NCBI RefSeq assembly: GCF_002934265.1 | Contig: NZ_PTIX01000006.1 | Span: forward strand, 1-64,000 | DNA: 64,000 nucleotides | Reading direction: 5' to 3' | From: Actinokineospora auranticolor | Lineage (GTDB): Bacteria > Actinomycetota > Actinomycetes > Mycobacteriales > Pseudonocardiaceae | In this document: piece after piece, positions 34,021 through 42,526 of the stretch | Position numbering within the stretch: the first letter of the stretch is position 1 | How the letters are laid out: each line of letters starts with the position of its first letter | Position numbers and translations under genes: made by a program | Notes under the pieces: generated by a model | The model's database searches: none | Seen by the model: only the letters and a program-made list of their open reading frames with translations | What the model was told of the DNA's origin: nothing

Positions 34021-34033
34021 TACCATCGGGAGG
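34021..34033 (+). promoter_or_regulatory. Leaderless promoter of the fur-like gene
   Basis: TACCAT at 34021-34026, 7 bases before GTG 34034. It sits in the short divergent gap with the aminotransferase gene. Confidence 0.5.
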
Positions 34034-34477
34034 GTGGAGACCCAGCCGCTGGAGACCCGCCGCGCGCAGCTGCGGGAGACCCTGCACGAGCGCGGGATGC
34101 GGATGACGCCCCAGCGCCAGCTCGTGCTCGACGCGCTGCTGGAGCTGGAGCACGCGACCCCGGAGCAGGTCTGCCAGCGGGTCCAGCGCACCACGCCCAC
34201 GGTCAACATCACCACCATCTACCGCACGCTGGAACTGCTCGAAGGCCTCAGCCTGGTCCGCCACACCCACCTGGGTCACGGCGCGCCGACCTACTCGGTC
34301 CACGAGCACCAGCACGTCCACCTGGTCTGCCACCGCTGCGGCCACGTCGACGAGTCGCCGCGCGCGGTGATGGACGAGCTGTGCGGAACACTGCGGGCGC
34401 GGCACGGGTTCGTGCTGGACGCCAGCCACCTGGCGCTGTCCGGCACGTGCCAAAGCTGCTCCCAGGAGAACAAGTGA
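34034..34477 (+). CDS. Fur family metalloregulator
   Basis: 147 residues from GTG 34034. The winged-helix part has MRMTPQRQLVLDALLE and TVNITTIYRTLELLEGL. The metal-sensing part has HEHQHVHLVCHRCGHVDE, and CQSC in the last ten residues gives a structural zinc site (CHRC plus CQSC). The metal sensed (iron, zinc, manganese or peroxide via iron) cannot be fixed by eye. Its stop overlaps the GTG of ygfZ (GTGA), so iron-sulfur repair and metal sensing are coupled. Confidence 0.92.
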   Translation: METQPLETRRAQLRETLHERGMRMTPQRQLVLDALLELEHATPEQVCQRVQRTTPTVNITTIYRTLELLEGLSLVRHTHLGHGAPTYSVHEHQHVHLVCHRCGHVDESPRAVMDELCGTLRARHGFVLDASHLALSGTCQSCSQENK

Positions 34478-35589
34478 CCGACCACTCCCCCCTGCGCACC
34501 GCCCCGGGTGCCGTCCCCGCGCCGGACGGGGCGCTCGACCACGAGGTCCCCTGGCACTTCGGCGACCCGTTCGCCGAGCAGCGCGCCGCGTCCCGGAAGG
34601 TCGCGGTGGTGGACCGCTCCCACCGCGAGGTGATCGCGGTCCCCGGCGACGAGCGGTTGTCTTGGCTGCACCTGGTGATCTCCCAGCACGTCACCGAGCT
34701 GGCCGACGGCGCGGGCACCGAGGCCTTGGTGCTCGACAGCCAGGGCCGCGTCGACGCGCACATGCTGCTGGCCCACGTGGACGGCACCGTCTGGCTGGAC
34801 ACCGAGCGGGGCGCCGTCGCGACCGGCGCGCGCGGCGGCCGGGTGCCGCTGCTGGAGTACTTCGAGCAGATGGTCTTCTGGTCCAAAGTGGAGCCGAGGG
34901 ACGCGACGGCGGAGCGGGCCGTGCTGTCGCTCGTCGGCCCGGAAACCCCGGACCTCCTGGCGAAGCTGGGACTCCCGGTCCCGACGGGCCCGTACGCGGT
35001 CGCCCAGGGCGGCAGCGTGGTCGTGCGCCGGATGCCGTGGCCCGGCCACGACGCGGCGGACCTGTTGGTACCACGGGAAGAGCTGCGCGAGTGGTGGGAC
35101 CGGATCACCGACGCGGGCGCCCGTCCCATGGGGTCACTGGGCTTCGAGGCGCTGCGGGTGGAGTCGCTGCGGCCCCGGCTCGGTGTGGACACCGACGAGA
35201 AGTCGATCCCGCACGAGGTGAACTGGGTCCACGTCGCCGCGCACGTGGCGAAGGGCTGCTACCGCGGCCAGGAGACGGTGTCCAAGGTCCACAATGTCGG
35301 CCGCCCCCCGCGCCGGATGCTGCTGCTGCACCTCGACGGCGCGGCGGACGTGCTGCCGGAGACCGGTGCGCCGGTCAAGGCGGGCGAGCGGGTCGTCGGC
35401 CGGGTGGGGTCGGCGGTGCAGCACCACGAACTCGGCCCGATCGCGCTGGCCCTGGTGAAGCGGTCCGTCGAGCCCGGCACGGCGCTGGCGGTCGGCGCGG
35501 AGGCCACCCAGGCCTCGATCGACCCGGACTCGGTGCCCGAGGACACCCCGGCGCTCGGCCGCGCGGCGGCGCAGGGCCTGCGCGGATAG
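34474..35589 (+). CDS. ygfZ: Folate-binding protein YgfZ
   Basis: 371 residues of the GcvT-like fold. The defining motif KGCYRGQETVSKVHNVGRP is present (consensus K-G-C-Y-x-G-Q-E). YgfZ uses tetrahydrofolate to support repair or assembly of certain iron-sulfur enzymes. AGGAG is placed just before the GTG start, which overlaps fur. Position matches mycobacterial Rv0811c. Confidence 0.93.
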   Translation: MTDHSPLRTAPGAVPAPDGALDHEVPWHFGDPFAEQRAASRKVAVVDRSHREVIAVPGDERLSWLHLVISQHVTELADGAGTEALVLDSQGRVDAHMLLAHVDGTVWLDTERGAVATGARGGRVPLLEYFEQMVFWSKVEPRDATAERAVLSLVGPETPDLLAKLGLPVPTGPYAVAQGGSVVVRRMPWPGHDAADLLVPREELREWWDRITDAGARPMGSLGFEALRVESLRPRLGVDTDEKSIPHEVNWVHVAAHVAKGCYRGQETVSKVHNVGRPPRRMLLLHLDGAADVLPETGAPVKAGERVVGRVGSAVQHHELGPIALALVKRSVEPGTALAVGAEATQASIDPDSVPEDTPALGRAAAQGLRG

Positions 35590-35636
35590 TCCGCCTGCCG
35601 TCGGTGGCAACCCGTGCCCTGTGCCAGGATCGCGGT

Positions 35637-36482
35637 ATGTCGGCGACTTCTCGGCCCGGTGCGCAGGGCACGCTCATCACCGTCGCGCCAACCGGGGCCG
35701 AGCACCGCAAGGAAGACGTGCCGAACCTCCCCGTAACCCTTGGGGAGTTGGTGAAAACCGCGCAGGACTGCGAGCGCGTCGGCGCGTCGATGATCCACAT
35801 TCACATCCGCGACGACGACGCCCGGCCCACGCTCGACCTCGCGCGGCTGCGGGAGACGGTCGCCGCGGTGCGCGAGCACACCCGGCTCGTCGTCCAGCTC
35901 TCCACCGGTGGGGCGGTCACCGACTCCGAGGAGGACCGGTTGGCGGTTCTCGACGCCCTCCCGGATTCCGCCTCCTGCACCATGGGGACGGTCAACTTCG
36001 GCACCGACGTCTTCCTCAACCGGTGGGAGTTCATCGTCGAACTCCACACCCGGATGCAGGACCGCGGGATCGTGCCCGAGTACGAGATCTTCGACCTCGG
36101 CCAGCTGACCAGCCTGCACCGCCTGCTCGACCGGCACGGCCCGCCCGCGGGTGGGCGTGTCCACGTCGACCTGGTCATGGGTGTCCCCGGCGGGATGGCG
36201 GGCGACCTCGAGACCTTCGCCGCCGCGCTGCGGTTGATCCCCGAAGGGGCGACGTTCTCCGCGACCGGGGTCGGCCGGGCGAGCATCCCGGTGCTGCTGG
36301 CGTCGCTCTCCGCCGGTGGACACGTCCGGGTGGGGATGGAGGACACCACCACCTACGCCAAGGGGGAGCGCGTGAAGGACAACGCGCAGCTCGTGGCCCG
36401 GGCGTCCGGTTTGGCGAGGATCGCTCAGCGCCCGCCGATTGGTCCGGAAGAGTCGAGGGTACTTCTGGGGGTGGCGAGCTGA
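35637..36482 (+). CDS. BKACE family protein (DUF849), beta-keto acid cleavage enzyme
   Basis: 281 residues, TIM barrel. The zinc-binding MIHIHIRDDD strand, SCTMGTVNFGTDVF, YEIFDLGQL and HVRVGMEDTTTY with the catalytic Glu match the BKACE family. Members condense a beta-keto acid with acetyl-CoA and cleave it. The first characterised one acts on 3-keto-5-aminohexanoate in lysine fermentation; others act on carnitine or many other substrates. The substrate here is unknown. No lysine-fermentation genes flank it. CAGGAT 7 bases before ATG could be a -10 element of a leaderless message. Confidence 0.88.
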   Translation: MSATSRPGAQGTLITVAPTGAEHRKEDVPNLPVTLGELVKTAQDCERVGASMIHIHIRDDDARPTLDLARLRETVAAVREHTRLVVQLSTGGAVTDSEEDRLAVLDALPDSASCTMGTVNFGTDVFLNRWEFIVELHTRMQDRGIVPEYEIFDLGQLTSLHRLLDRHGPPAGGRVHVDLVMGVPGGMAGDLETFAAALRLIPEGATFSATGVGRASIPVLLASLSAGGHVRVGMEDTTTYAKGERVKDNAQLVARASGLARIAQRPPIGPEESRVLLGVAS

Positions 36483-36537
36483 ACGCCGTTGTCGTCAAGA
36501 TATGGCGATCGAGCACCGAGTGGCGGAGGATGTGCCC

Positions 36538-37116
36538 GTGATCGAAGTCCGCCCGGGAGGGCGCAGGCGCATCGATAGGGTCCTGTCGCCCGAGTACGTC
36601 GAGGGCCTGGCCGGACTGGGCCTGGCCGAGGTCCGGGTGCGCCGCGACGACGCGGCGCAGGAGGAGACGGACCTGTCCTACCTGCGCAGGCTGCTGCACG
36701 GCCGGATCGACATCGTGCGCGCCGAGCAGCGCAGGCGGGCCAGCGGCGAGTCCACCTCGGTGGTGGACCAGCTCGCCGTGATCCTGGCGGACAACGCCGT
36801 CGGCCCGGCCACCGGCTCCGGCCGCTACCAGACCATGGAACCGTCCCGGGCCGAGGCGCACCGCAGGCACGTGGAGGCGCTGGTGTCCGACGCCGACCTC
36901 TCCGACGTCGGCGCGCTCCCCGACGACCGGCTGGCCCTGGCGCTGCGCACCTACCAGGCCGAGGAGGCCTCGGTCTCCCAGCGCAGGCGCGAGGTGCAGC
37001 GGGTCATGGACCTGCTCAACGACGAGATCGGCGGCCGCTACCGGGCGGGCAGCGCCTCCGTCGACGATCTGCTGGCCGCCGAGCGCGGCGAGCGGCCAGG
37101 AGGCGAGTCCCGCTGA
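36538..37116 (+). CDS. rsiG: RsiG-like c-di-GMP-binding anti-sigma factor
   Basis: 192 residues from GTG 36538, 8 bases after GGAGG. Two long helices carry the RsiG c-di-GMP signature E-x3-S-x2-R-x3-Q-x3-D. The second copy, EASVSQRRREVQRVMD, matches exactly. The first, ETDLSYLRRLLHGRID, matches except that His replaces Gln. In Streptomyces, RsiG with c-di-GMP holds the sporulation sigma factor WhiG inactive. No sigma partner is adjacent; the nearest is an unrelated SigE-type factor at 42017. Diguanylate cyclases are encoded at 10655 and 52356. AGGAGG near its 3' end serves the overlapping asparaginase gene. Confidence 0.82.
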   Translation: MIEVRPGGRRRIDRVLSPEYVEGLAGLGLAEVRVRRDDAAQEETDLSYLRRLLHGRIDIVRAEQRRRASGESTSVVDQLAVILADNAVGPATGSGRYQTMEPSRAEAHRRHVEALVSDADLSDVGALPDDRLALALRTYQAEEASVSQRRREVQRVMDLLNDEIGGRYRAGSASVDDLLAAERGERPGGESR

Positions 37117-38078
37117 ACAACCCCGTCTTAGTCGAGGTGCTGCGGTCCGGTTTCGTCGAGTCGATCCACCGCGGGTCGGTCGTCGTGCTCGCCCCGGACG
37201 GCCGGGTCCGGCTCGCCCTCGGCGAGGTGCACGAGCCGGTCTTCACCCGGTCGAGCAACAAGCCGCTACAGGCCCTCGGGCTGCTGCGCGCGGGCCTCGA
37301 CCTGCCCGACGACGCCGACCTCGCCGTGGGGTGCGCCTCGCACAGCGGCGAGTCCGAGCACGTGGAGCAGGTGCTGGGCATCCTCGCCAAGAACGGCCTG
37401 TCGGAGACCGACCTGGGCTGCCCGCCCGACTGGCCGCTGAACCAGGCCGCGCGCAACCGGGTGATCGCCGGGGGCGGCGGCAAGCGGGCGGCGGCGATGA
37501 ACTGCTCCGGCAAGCACGCCGCGATGCTGGCGGTCAGCGCCCAGCAGGGTTGGGACACCCGCGGCTACCTCGACCCGGAGCACCCCGCGCAGGCGGCCAT
37601 CGCCGACGCCGTGGAGGACATGACCGGCGAGCCGATCGCCACGATCGGCGTCGACGGCTGCGGTGCCCCGCTGTTCGCCCTGACCCTGGCGGGCCTGGCC
37701 ACCGGCTACACCCGGCTGGTCCTGGCCGCGCCGGGCACCCGGCGCAGGCGGGTGGCCGACGCGATGCGCGCGCACCCGTTCCTGGTCGGCGGCACCGACC
37801 GCGACGACTCCGAGCTGATGGAGGCCATCCCCGGCCTGCTGGTCAAGGGTGGCGCGGAGGGTGTGCACGCGATGGTGCTGCCGGACGGCACCGCGATGGC
37901 CATGAAGATCGACGACGGCGCCCCGCGCCCCCGCACCCCGATCCTGGTCGGCGTGCTGCGCGCGCTCGGCTACGACGCCCCCGAGCTGGCGGAGAAGGCG
38001 GAGCACGACGTGCTCGGCGGCGGCGTCCCGGTCGGCGCGGCCCGCCTGACCGACGGCCTGCTCGACAAGCTGGACTGA
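37113..38078 (+). CDS. Asparaginase (asparaginase II family, PF06089), probable CTG start
   Basis: 321 residues if started at CTG 37113, which is 9 bases after a perfect AGGAGG and overlaps the rsiG stop. That start restores the family N terminus NNPVLVEVLRSGFVES; GTG 37137 would cut it off and has no site. Family motifs are FTRSSNKPLQALGLL, GCASHSGE, MNCSGKHAAML and IGVDGCGAPLFAL. It hydrolyses asparagine to aspartate and ammonia. Codon 6 is TTA, the rare leucine codon that in Streptomyces depends on the bldA tRNA. Confidence 0.88.
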   Translation: MNNPVLVEVLRSGFVESIHRGSVVVLAPDGRVRLALGEVHEPVFTRSSNKPLQALGLLRAGLDLPDDADLAVGCASHSGESEHVEQVLGILAKNGLSETDLGCPPDWPLNQAARNRVIAGGGGKRAAAMNCSGKHAAMLAVSAQQGWDTRGYLDPEHPAQAAIADAVEDMTGEPIATIGVDGCGAPLFALTLAGLATGYTRLVLAAPGTRRRRVADAMRAHPFLVGGTDRDDSELMEAIPGLLVKGGAEGVHAMVLPDGTAMAMKIDDGAPRPRTPILVGVLRALGYDAPELAEKAEHDVLGGGVPVGAARLTDGLLDKLD

Positions 38079-38185
38079 GCCGACTCCCGCTCAGCCGTCA
38101 CCTCGACGAGCTGGACTGGTCCCGCCGCCCCGATGCCCGGCAGCGTTCACCCGCCGGGTCCGGAGCGGTGGCGGGTGGACATGTC

Positions 38186-39064
38186 TCAGTTCAGCTGCTC
38201 GCGAGCCGCTAGGTCGCCCCAGAAGTCCCGGAGGCGCTCGAAGCGCTCGCCGACCTCACCGGGGTCCGAGCGCTCGATGGCGTCGAGGATGGCGTGCACG
38301 TCCTCGGCGGACGAGTCCTCGGTCAGCTCCTCGTCGGTGAGCAGCTGCACCAGGCCGCCGTAGTCGAGTTCGACCGCGGAGCCCTCGGCGAAGTTGCCCA
38401 GCCACTGCGCGGTGTCGGCCAGGACCTTGGTCGGGCCGGTCTCGCCGAAGGTGCGCTTGGTGAGCGTGTGCGCCCGCTCCACGCGGGCCAGGGCGTCGGC
38501 CAGGGTGGCGCGCCAGAACACCTCGCGCCGCGGGTCCTCGCGCGGGGCCAGCACCACGTGCCGGGCGTCCGGGTCGACCAGGGAGAACCAGGGCAGCGGC
38601 ACGGTCCAGGTGGTGGACACGACGTGCACCGCCCCGCTGGGCAGCTCCCCGAGCACGCTGGTGGCCTTGCGGCGGATCGCGTCCGGCGGGGAGCCGAGCA
38701 CGGCGTCGCGCAGCACCGACCCGGAGGTGGCCAGGAACCCGACCATCGCCGCGGCCGAGCGGGCCCGCAGGTCCAGCGGGCACACCAGCGGCCCCGACCC
38801 GGCCGCGCTGCCCGGCACCTCGGCCGGGTCGATGACCAGCAGGTCGCGGATGGAGCTGGGGGTCGGCCTGCCGTCGGGCAACTCGCCCGGGAGCACCGAA
38901 CCCGCCAGCTGTGACTTGAGCCATACCTCGCGCTCGCGGGCGGCGGCGTCGGCCCGGTCGAGGCCGCCCACCTCGACGGCGCCGCGCAGCAGGCCTGCCA
39001 GGGGCTCGGCGAAGGTGGACAACGGTTCGTACACCCGCAGATAGGCGACGAACGGTCGAGGCAC
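38186..39064 (-). CDS. Conserved hypothetical protein
   Basis: 292 residues from GTG 39064. The opening RPFVAYLRVYEPLSTF is of a conserved look. No signal peptide, membrane segment or known motif is visible; the protein is a globular alpha/beta type with two acidic stretches near the C terminus (DEELTEDSSAEDVHAILDA). It stands alone between the convergent asparaginase gene and the divergent DUF3073 gene. I do not recognise the family. Confidence 0.7.
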   Translation of the reverse strand: MPRPFVAYLRVYEPLSTFAEPLAGLLRGAVEVGGLDRADAAAREREVWLKSQLAGSVLPGELPDGRPTPSSIRDLLVIDPAEVPGSAAGSGPLVCPLDLRARSAAAMVGFLATSGSVLRDAVLGSPPDAIRRKATSVLGELPSGAVHVVSTTWTVPLPWFSLVDPDARHVVLAPREDPRREVFWRATLADALARVERAHTLTKRTFGETGPTKVLADTAQWLGNFAEGSAVELDYGGLVQLLTDEELTEDSSAEDVHAILDAIERSDPGEVGERFERLRDFWGDLAAREQLN

Positions 39065-39291
39065 CCCTCCATGCTTCCACGAACCCGGGGCGCGGTGGCG
39101 CCGGGGCGAGGGATTCGCGAGGTTCGCCGGACCGGCCGAGCGCAGTTCTCGGTGATGTCAGGTTCTGCACACCGTGCCGCGTCGCATCGAACCCCTTCGG
39201 CACGGTACGGTAGCTGGCAGGAATCAACTGTCGACATCTACGGGGCCGCCGTTCCCCCGGCCGCCCCGTCACTGTGCGAGGGGGTCGAGCC

Positions 39292-39477
39292 ATGGGGCGC
39301 GGCCGAGCTAAGGCCAAGCAAACGAAGGTGGCCCGGGAGCTCAAGTACAGCTCACAACCAACGGACTTCGACGCCTTGCAGCGCGAGCTGTCGGGTGGCG
39401 GGTCCGACGACGGTCACGATCAGGGTGACCGATTCGACGACTCGTCCGAGGACGAGTACGACGACTACCGGCGATGA
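39292..39477 (+). CDS. DUF3073 small protein
   Basis: 61 residues. A strongly basic start, MGRGRAKAKQTKVARELKYS, is followed by a very acidic end, DDSSEDEYDDYRR. This is the DUF3073 family, nearly universal in actinobacteria and next to purM in mycobacteria (Rv0810c). The charge split suggests nucleic-acid or ribosome association, but function is unknown. CGAGGGGG precedes ATG 39292. TACGGT about 80 bases upstream is a possible -10 element. Confidence 0.9.
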   Translation: MGRGRAKAKQTKVARELKYSSQPTDFDALQRELSGGGSDDGHDQGDRFDDSSEDEYDDYRR

Positions 39478-39534
39478 ATCCCGGGTCCAGTGCTCCCGGG
39501 TGCTGGGCCCCACGCCGCTGAACCCCCTCACGTA

Positions 39535-39577
39535 AACCGTGCAGGCCGTCCCGGACACCGGGACGGCCTGCACGGTT
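39535..39577. terminator. Perfect 20-bp bidirectional terminator
   Basis: AACCGTGCAGGCCGTCCCGG (39535-39554), a 3-base loop ACA, and the exact complement to 39577. It stands between the DUF3073 gene (plus) and the convergent OYE gene ending at 39582 (minus), serving both. Confidence 0.9.
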
Positions 39578-39581
39578 CGGC

Positions 39582-40646
39582 TCAGAGCGCCCGCGCGTAC
39601 TGGACCGGTGGGGTGGCCCCCACACCGAGCGCCGCTGCGGCGCGATGCGGCCAGTACGGGTCGCGCAGCAGCTCGCGACCCAGCAGCACCAGGTCTGCCG
39701 ACCCGTCCGCGAGGACCCGTTCGGCCTGGTGCGCTTCGGTGATCTCGCCGACCGCCGCGGTGGCCACCTCGGCCTTGCGCCGGATCGCGTCGGCGAAGGG
39801 CACCTGGTAGCCGGGCCCGGTGGTGATCCGCGCGTCCGCGACGTTGCCGCCGGAGGACACGTCGACCAGGTCGGCGCCCGCCGCGGCCAGCGCGCGGGAG
39901 ATCTCCACGGAATCGTCGACGGTGAGCCCGCCGTCGGTCCAGTCGGTGGCCGAGATCCGCACGAAGACCGGCAGGTCGGGACCCACGGCCGCGCGTACGG
40001 CCCGGACGACCGCCAGCGGGAACGCGAGCCTGCGGGCCGCGTCGCCGCCGTACGCGTCGGTGCGGGTGTTGGTCAGGGGCGACAGGAACTCGTGCAGCAG
40101 GTAGCCGTGCGCGGCGTGCACCTCGACGACCTCGAAACCCGCCTCGACGGCGAACCTGGCGGCCTGCGCCCAGGTGTCGACCAGGGCCTCGATCTCCGCG
40201 GCCGAAAGCGCTTGCGGCACCCGGTACTCGGGGGTGAACGGCTCGTCGGTCGGCCCGACCGGGGTCCAGCCGCCGTCCTCGTCGGCCACCCCGCCGCTCC
40301 GCTCGACCCAGGGGCTGTAGGTGGAGCCCTTGCGGCCCGCGTGCGCGAGCTGGATGCCGGGCACCGATCCCTGGGACCGGATGAATTCGGTGATCGGCCG
40401 CCAGGCCTGCACGTGCCGGGCCGACCAGATGCCGGTGTCCTGCGGCGCGATGCGGCCGATCGGCTCGACCGCGGTGGCCTCGGCGATCACCAGCCCGGCG
40501 CCGCCGACCGCGCGCGAGCCCAGGTGCACCAGGTGCCAGTTGTCCGGCAGCCCGTCGGTGGCCGAGTACTGGCACATGGGGCTGACCGCGATCCGGTTCG
40601 GCAGCGTGGTCGACCGCAGGGTCAACGGGCTGAACAGCAGGCTCAC
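39582..40646 (-). CDS. Old yellow enzyme family oxidoreductase (YqjM-like)
   Basis: 354 residues, FMN TIM barrel. The YqjM-type signatures are VSPMCQYSATDGLPDNWHLV, with the cysteine that tunes the flavin, and AVGGAGLVIAEATAVEPIGRI. IQLAHAGRKGST supplies the substrate-binding His. It reduces activated C=C bonds with NAD(P)H; physiological substrates are usually unknown electrophiles such as enals or quinones. It stands alone with a terminator at its 3' end. Confidence 0.92.
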   Translation of the reverse strand: MSLLFSPLTLRSTTLPNRIAVSPMCQYSATDGLPDNWHLVHLGSRAVGGAGLVIAEATAVEPIGRIAPQDTGIWSARHVQAWRPITEFIRSQGSVPGIQLAHAGRKGSTYSPWVERSGGVADEDGGWTPVGPTDEPFTPEYRVPQALSAAEIEALVDTWAQAARFAVEAGFEVVEVHAAHGYLLHEFLSPLTNTRTDAYGGDAARRLAFPLAVVRAVRAAVGPDLPVFVRISATDWTDGGLTVDDSVEISRALAAAGADLVDVSSGGNVADARITTGPGYQVPFADAIRRKAEVATAAVGEITEAHQAERVLADGSADLVLLGRELLRDPYWPHRAAAALGVGATPPVQYARAL

Positions 40647-40768
40647 TCGGGGTCCCCTCCCGTGGCGTTGGCCCCAGGTTCGAGGATCGCCGAACCTGGG
40701 TCGTCGACACGCACAGCGCCGGGGGACGGGTGGGATGTTCCCGATCAGGTGAGGGTCACACGGGGGTG

Positions 40769-41206
40769 CTACTCGTCCCGCGTCACTCGCCGCGACTGCT
40801 TGGTGAGCGACCGCTGGCGCTTCGCGGTGAGCCTGCGCTCGCGGGCGCCCCGGCTGGGCTTGGTGTCGCGCCGCTTGGGCGGCGGCGGCGCGGCGGCCTG
40901 GCGCAGCAGCGCGGCTAAGCGCTCGCGGGCGGCGGCGCGGTTGGCCAACTGGGCGCGGTACTCGCTGGCGGCGATCGTGAGCACGCCGTCGACCAGCCGG
41001 TTCGCCAGCCGGGCCACCATCCGCTCGCGCAGGTGCTCGGGGACCGACGGGGAGCGGACGACGTCGAAGCTCAACTCGACCCGGCTGTCGGCGGTGTTGA
41101 CGCCCTGACCACCGGGGCCGGAGGAGCGGGAGAACCGCTCGCGCAACTCGGCCGCCGGGATCACCAGCGCGGAGGACACCACCAACTCGGACACGTCGTC
41201 CAGCAT
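40769..41206 (-). CDS. arfB: Alternative ribosome-rescue factor ArfB (peptidyl-tRNA hydrolase)
   Basis: 145 residues. The GGQ catalytic motif is in FSRSSGPGGQGVNTADSRVE, and the C terminus is a basic tail (RERRLTAKRQRSLTKQSRR) that enters the empty mRNA channel of stalled ribosomes. The short single-domain form without a codon-recognition domain distinguishes it from release factors 1 and 2. It releases peptides from ribosomes stuck at the end of broken messages. Confidence 0.92.
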   Translation of the reverse strand: MLDDVSELVVSSALVIPAAELRERFSRSSGPGGQGVNTADSRVELSFDVVRSPSVPEHLRERMVARLANRLVDGVLTIAASEYRAQLANRAAARERLAALLRQAAAPPPPKRRDTKPSRGARERRLTAKRQRSLTKQSRRVTRDE

Positions 41207-41225
41207 GCCGGACGGGGCAAGCGGG

Positions 41226-42020
41226 TTATCCGCGCGGACCGGCGCCGACGGCGATGGAGATCAGGAGGTCGTCCCCCAGGACCTGGTCGAAGCGCCAGCC
41301 GCTGCCCTCGCCGATGGTCTCGGTGACCTCGACGGTGCGCCCGTCCGGCCGGTCCGCGACGACCTGGACGATGGTGGGCCGCTCCTCGGTGCGGGTGACC
41401 CGCAGGGGAGTCCGGTCCTGGACCCTGGTGTAGCAGGACGGCTGCTGCTGGCAGGCCGTGCTGTGGCTGAACTCGCCGGTGTAGTACATCCGCACGGTCA
41501 GCAGCCGGTTGCCGAGCTTGGTGTGCAGGGTCGCCTTCATCCAGCCGTCGGGGCCCTTGGTGTTCCACTCGTACGCGCCCTCGTACGAGGTCTTCGTGAA
41601 TATCTCGGCGGGCCACTTCTTGGCCATCTCCCGCATGGACGTCGCGAAGGTGGAGTAGTCGGGGTACTCCATCTCGGGTGCCCGCGTGCCGGGTGACGTC
41701 GAGGGCGCCACGGGGCTCTGGGTGACCGTGCTCACGGGTGCCGGGGCCGCCGCGGGCGCGCCCGGGTCGACCGACGACGAGGTCGACGGCGGCGGTGCCG
41801 CGGGCCCGACCTGCTCGGGGCGCAGACCGAACGCCCCACCGGAGATGGCCGCCGCGCCGAAGACCGCGAACGCCACCGCCAGCGTCACCCCACCGACCGC
41901 CGCCTGCCGTCGCCTGCGCAGCCTGCGCTTGCCGTCGGCGATGACCCCCGCCCGGTCCAGCCCCATCGGCGGCTCACCGCGCAGTGCGACCTCGAGGAGT
42001 TCGCGCACGTCGTCGGTCAC
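41226..42020 (-). CDS. Membrane protein, probable anti-sigma or sigma-linked partner
   Basis: 264 residues. A short cytoplasmic N terminus (VRELLEVALRGEPPMGLDRAG) precedes an Arg-rich stop and one membrane helix (AAVGGVTLAVAFAVFGAAA). A Pro/Ser/Thr-rich linker and an extracellular domain with a Cys pair (STACQQQPSCYT) follow. ATG 42020 overlaps the stop of the sigma factor gene at 42017, so the two are coupled; a regulatory partner role for the sigma factor is inferred. There is no zinc-binding anti-sigma (ZAS) HxxxCxxC motif. Confidence 0.75.
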   Translation of the reverse strand: MTDDVRELLEVALRGEPPMGLDRAGVIADGKRRLRRRRQAAVGGVTLAVAFAVFGAAAISGGAFGLRPEQVGPAAPPPSTSSSVDPGAPAAAPAPVSTVTQSPVAPSTSPGTRAPEMEYPDYSTFATSMREMAKKWPAEIFTKTSYEGAYEWNTKGPDGWMKATLHTKLGNRLLTVRMYYTGEFSHSTACQQQPSCYTRVQDRTPLRVTRTEERPTIVQVVADRPDGRTVEVTETIGEGSGWRFDQVLGDDLLISIAVGAGPRG

Positions 42021-42526
42021 AGTTGGCCCTCCACCAGCACCCGGCCCCCAGCCAGCAACCTCCGCAGCGTGGCCAGGCCCTTGGCGGCCTGGCTCTTGAT
42101 CGTGCCCTCGCTCTTGCCCAGCACCTGGGCGGTCTCGGACACCGACAGGTCCTCCCAGTAGCGCAGGACGACCACGGCCCGCTGCCCGGCGGGGAGCTGG
42201 GCGAGCGCCCGCCGCACGTCCACGGCGTCGTCGACCCCGGCGGGATCGACCCCGACCTCGGGTAACTCGTCAACGACGTTCTCACGTCTGCGGAACGCCC
42301 GCCGGGACTCGTCGATGGCGGTGCGGACCATGACCTTGCGGGAGTAGGCGTCGACACCCCCCTCGCGGTTGAGCCGCGGCCAGGCCACGTAGATCTTGGC
42401 GAGCGTGGTCTGCACCAAGTCCTCGGCGCGGTGCCAGTCGCCACCGCTGAGCAGGAACGCGGTCCGGCGCATGACTCCTGCCCGGCTGTCCAGGAACTCC
42501 CCGAACTCCGCATCCCGGTCCGGCAC
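42017..42526 (-). CDS. SigE-family ECF-type RNA polymerase sigma factor
   Basis: 169 residues from GTG 42526. Region 2 contains LLSGGDWHRAEDLVQTTLAK and YVAWPRL. Region 4 contains LPAGQRAVVVLRYWEDLSV and TAQVLGKSEGTIKSQAAKGLA. This is the actinobacterial SigE-family subgroup (named by database annotation, not the enteric heat-shock SigE). Regulon unknown. The overlapping downstream membrane protein is its likely partner. Confidence 0.9.
   Translation of the reverse strand: MPDRDAEFGEFLDSRAGVMRRTAFLLSGGDWHRAEDLVQTTLAKIYVAWPRLNREGGVDAYSRKVMVRTAIDESRRAFRRRENVVDELPEVGVDPAGVDDAVDVRRALAQLPAGQRAVVVLRYWEDLSVSETAQVLGKSEGTIKSQAAKGLATLRRLLAGGRVLVEGQL

Noticed and set aside
38079-38185. Echo of the asparaginase 3' end (CTCGACGAGCTGGACTGG after CTCGACAAGCTGGACTGA)
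   Set aside because: A short local duplication of about 18 bases; no functional sign.
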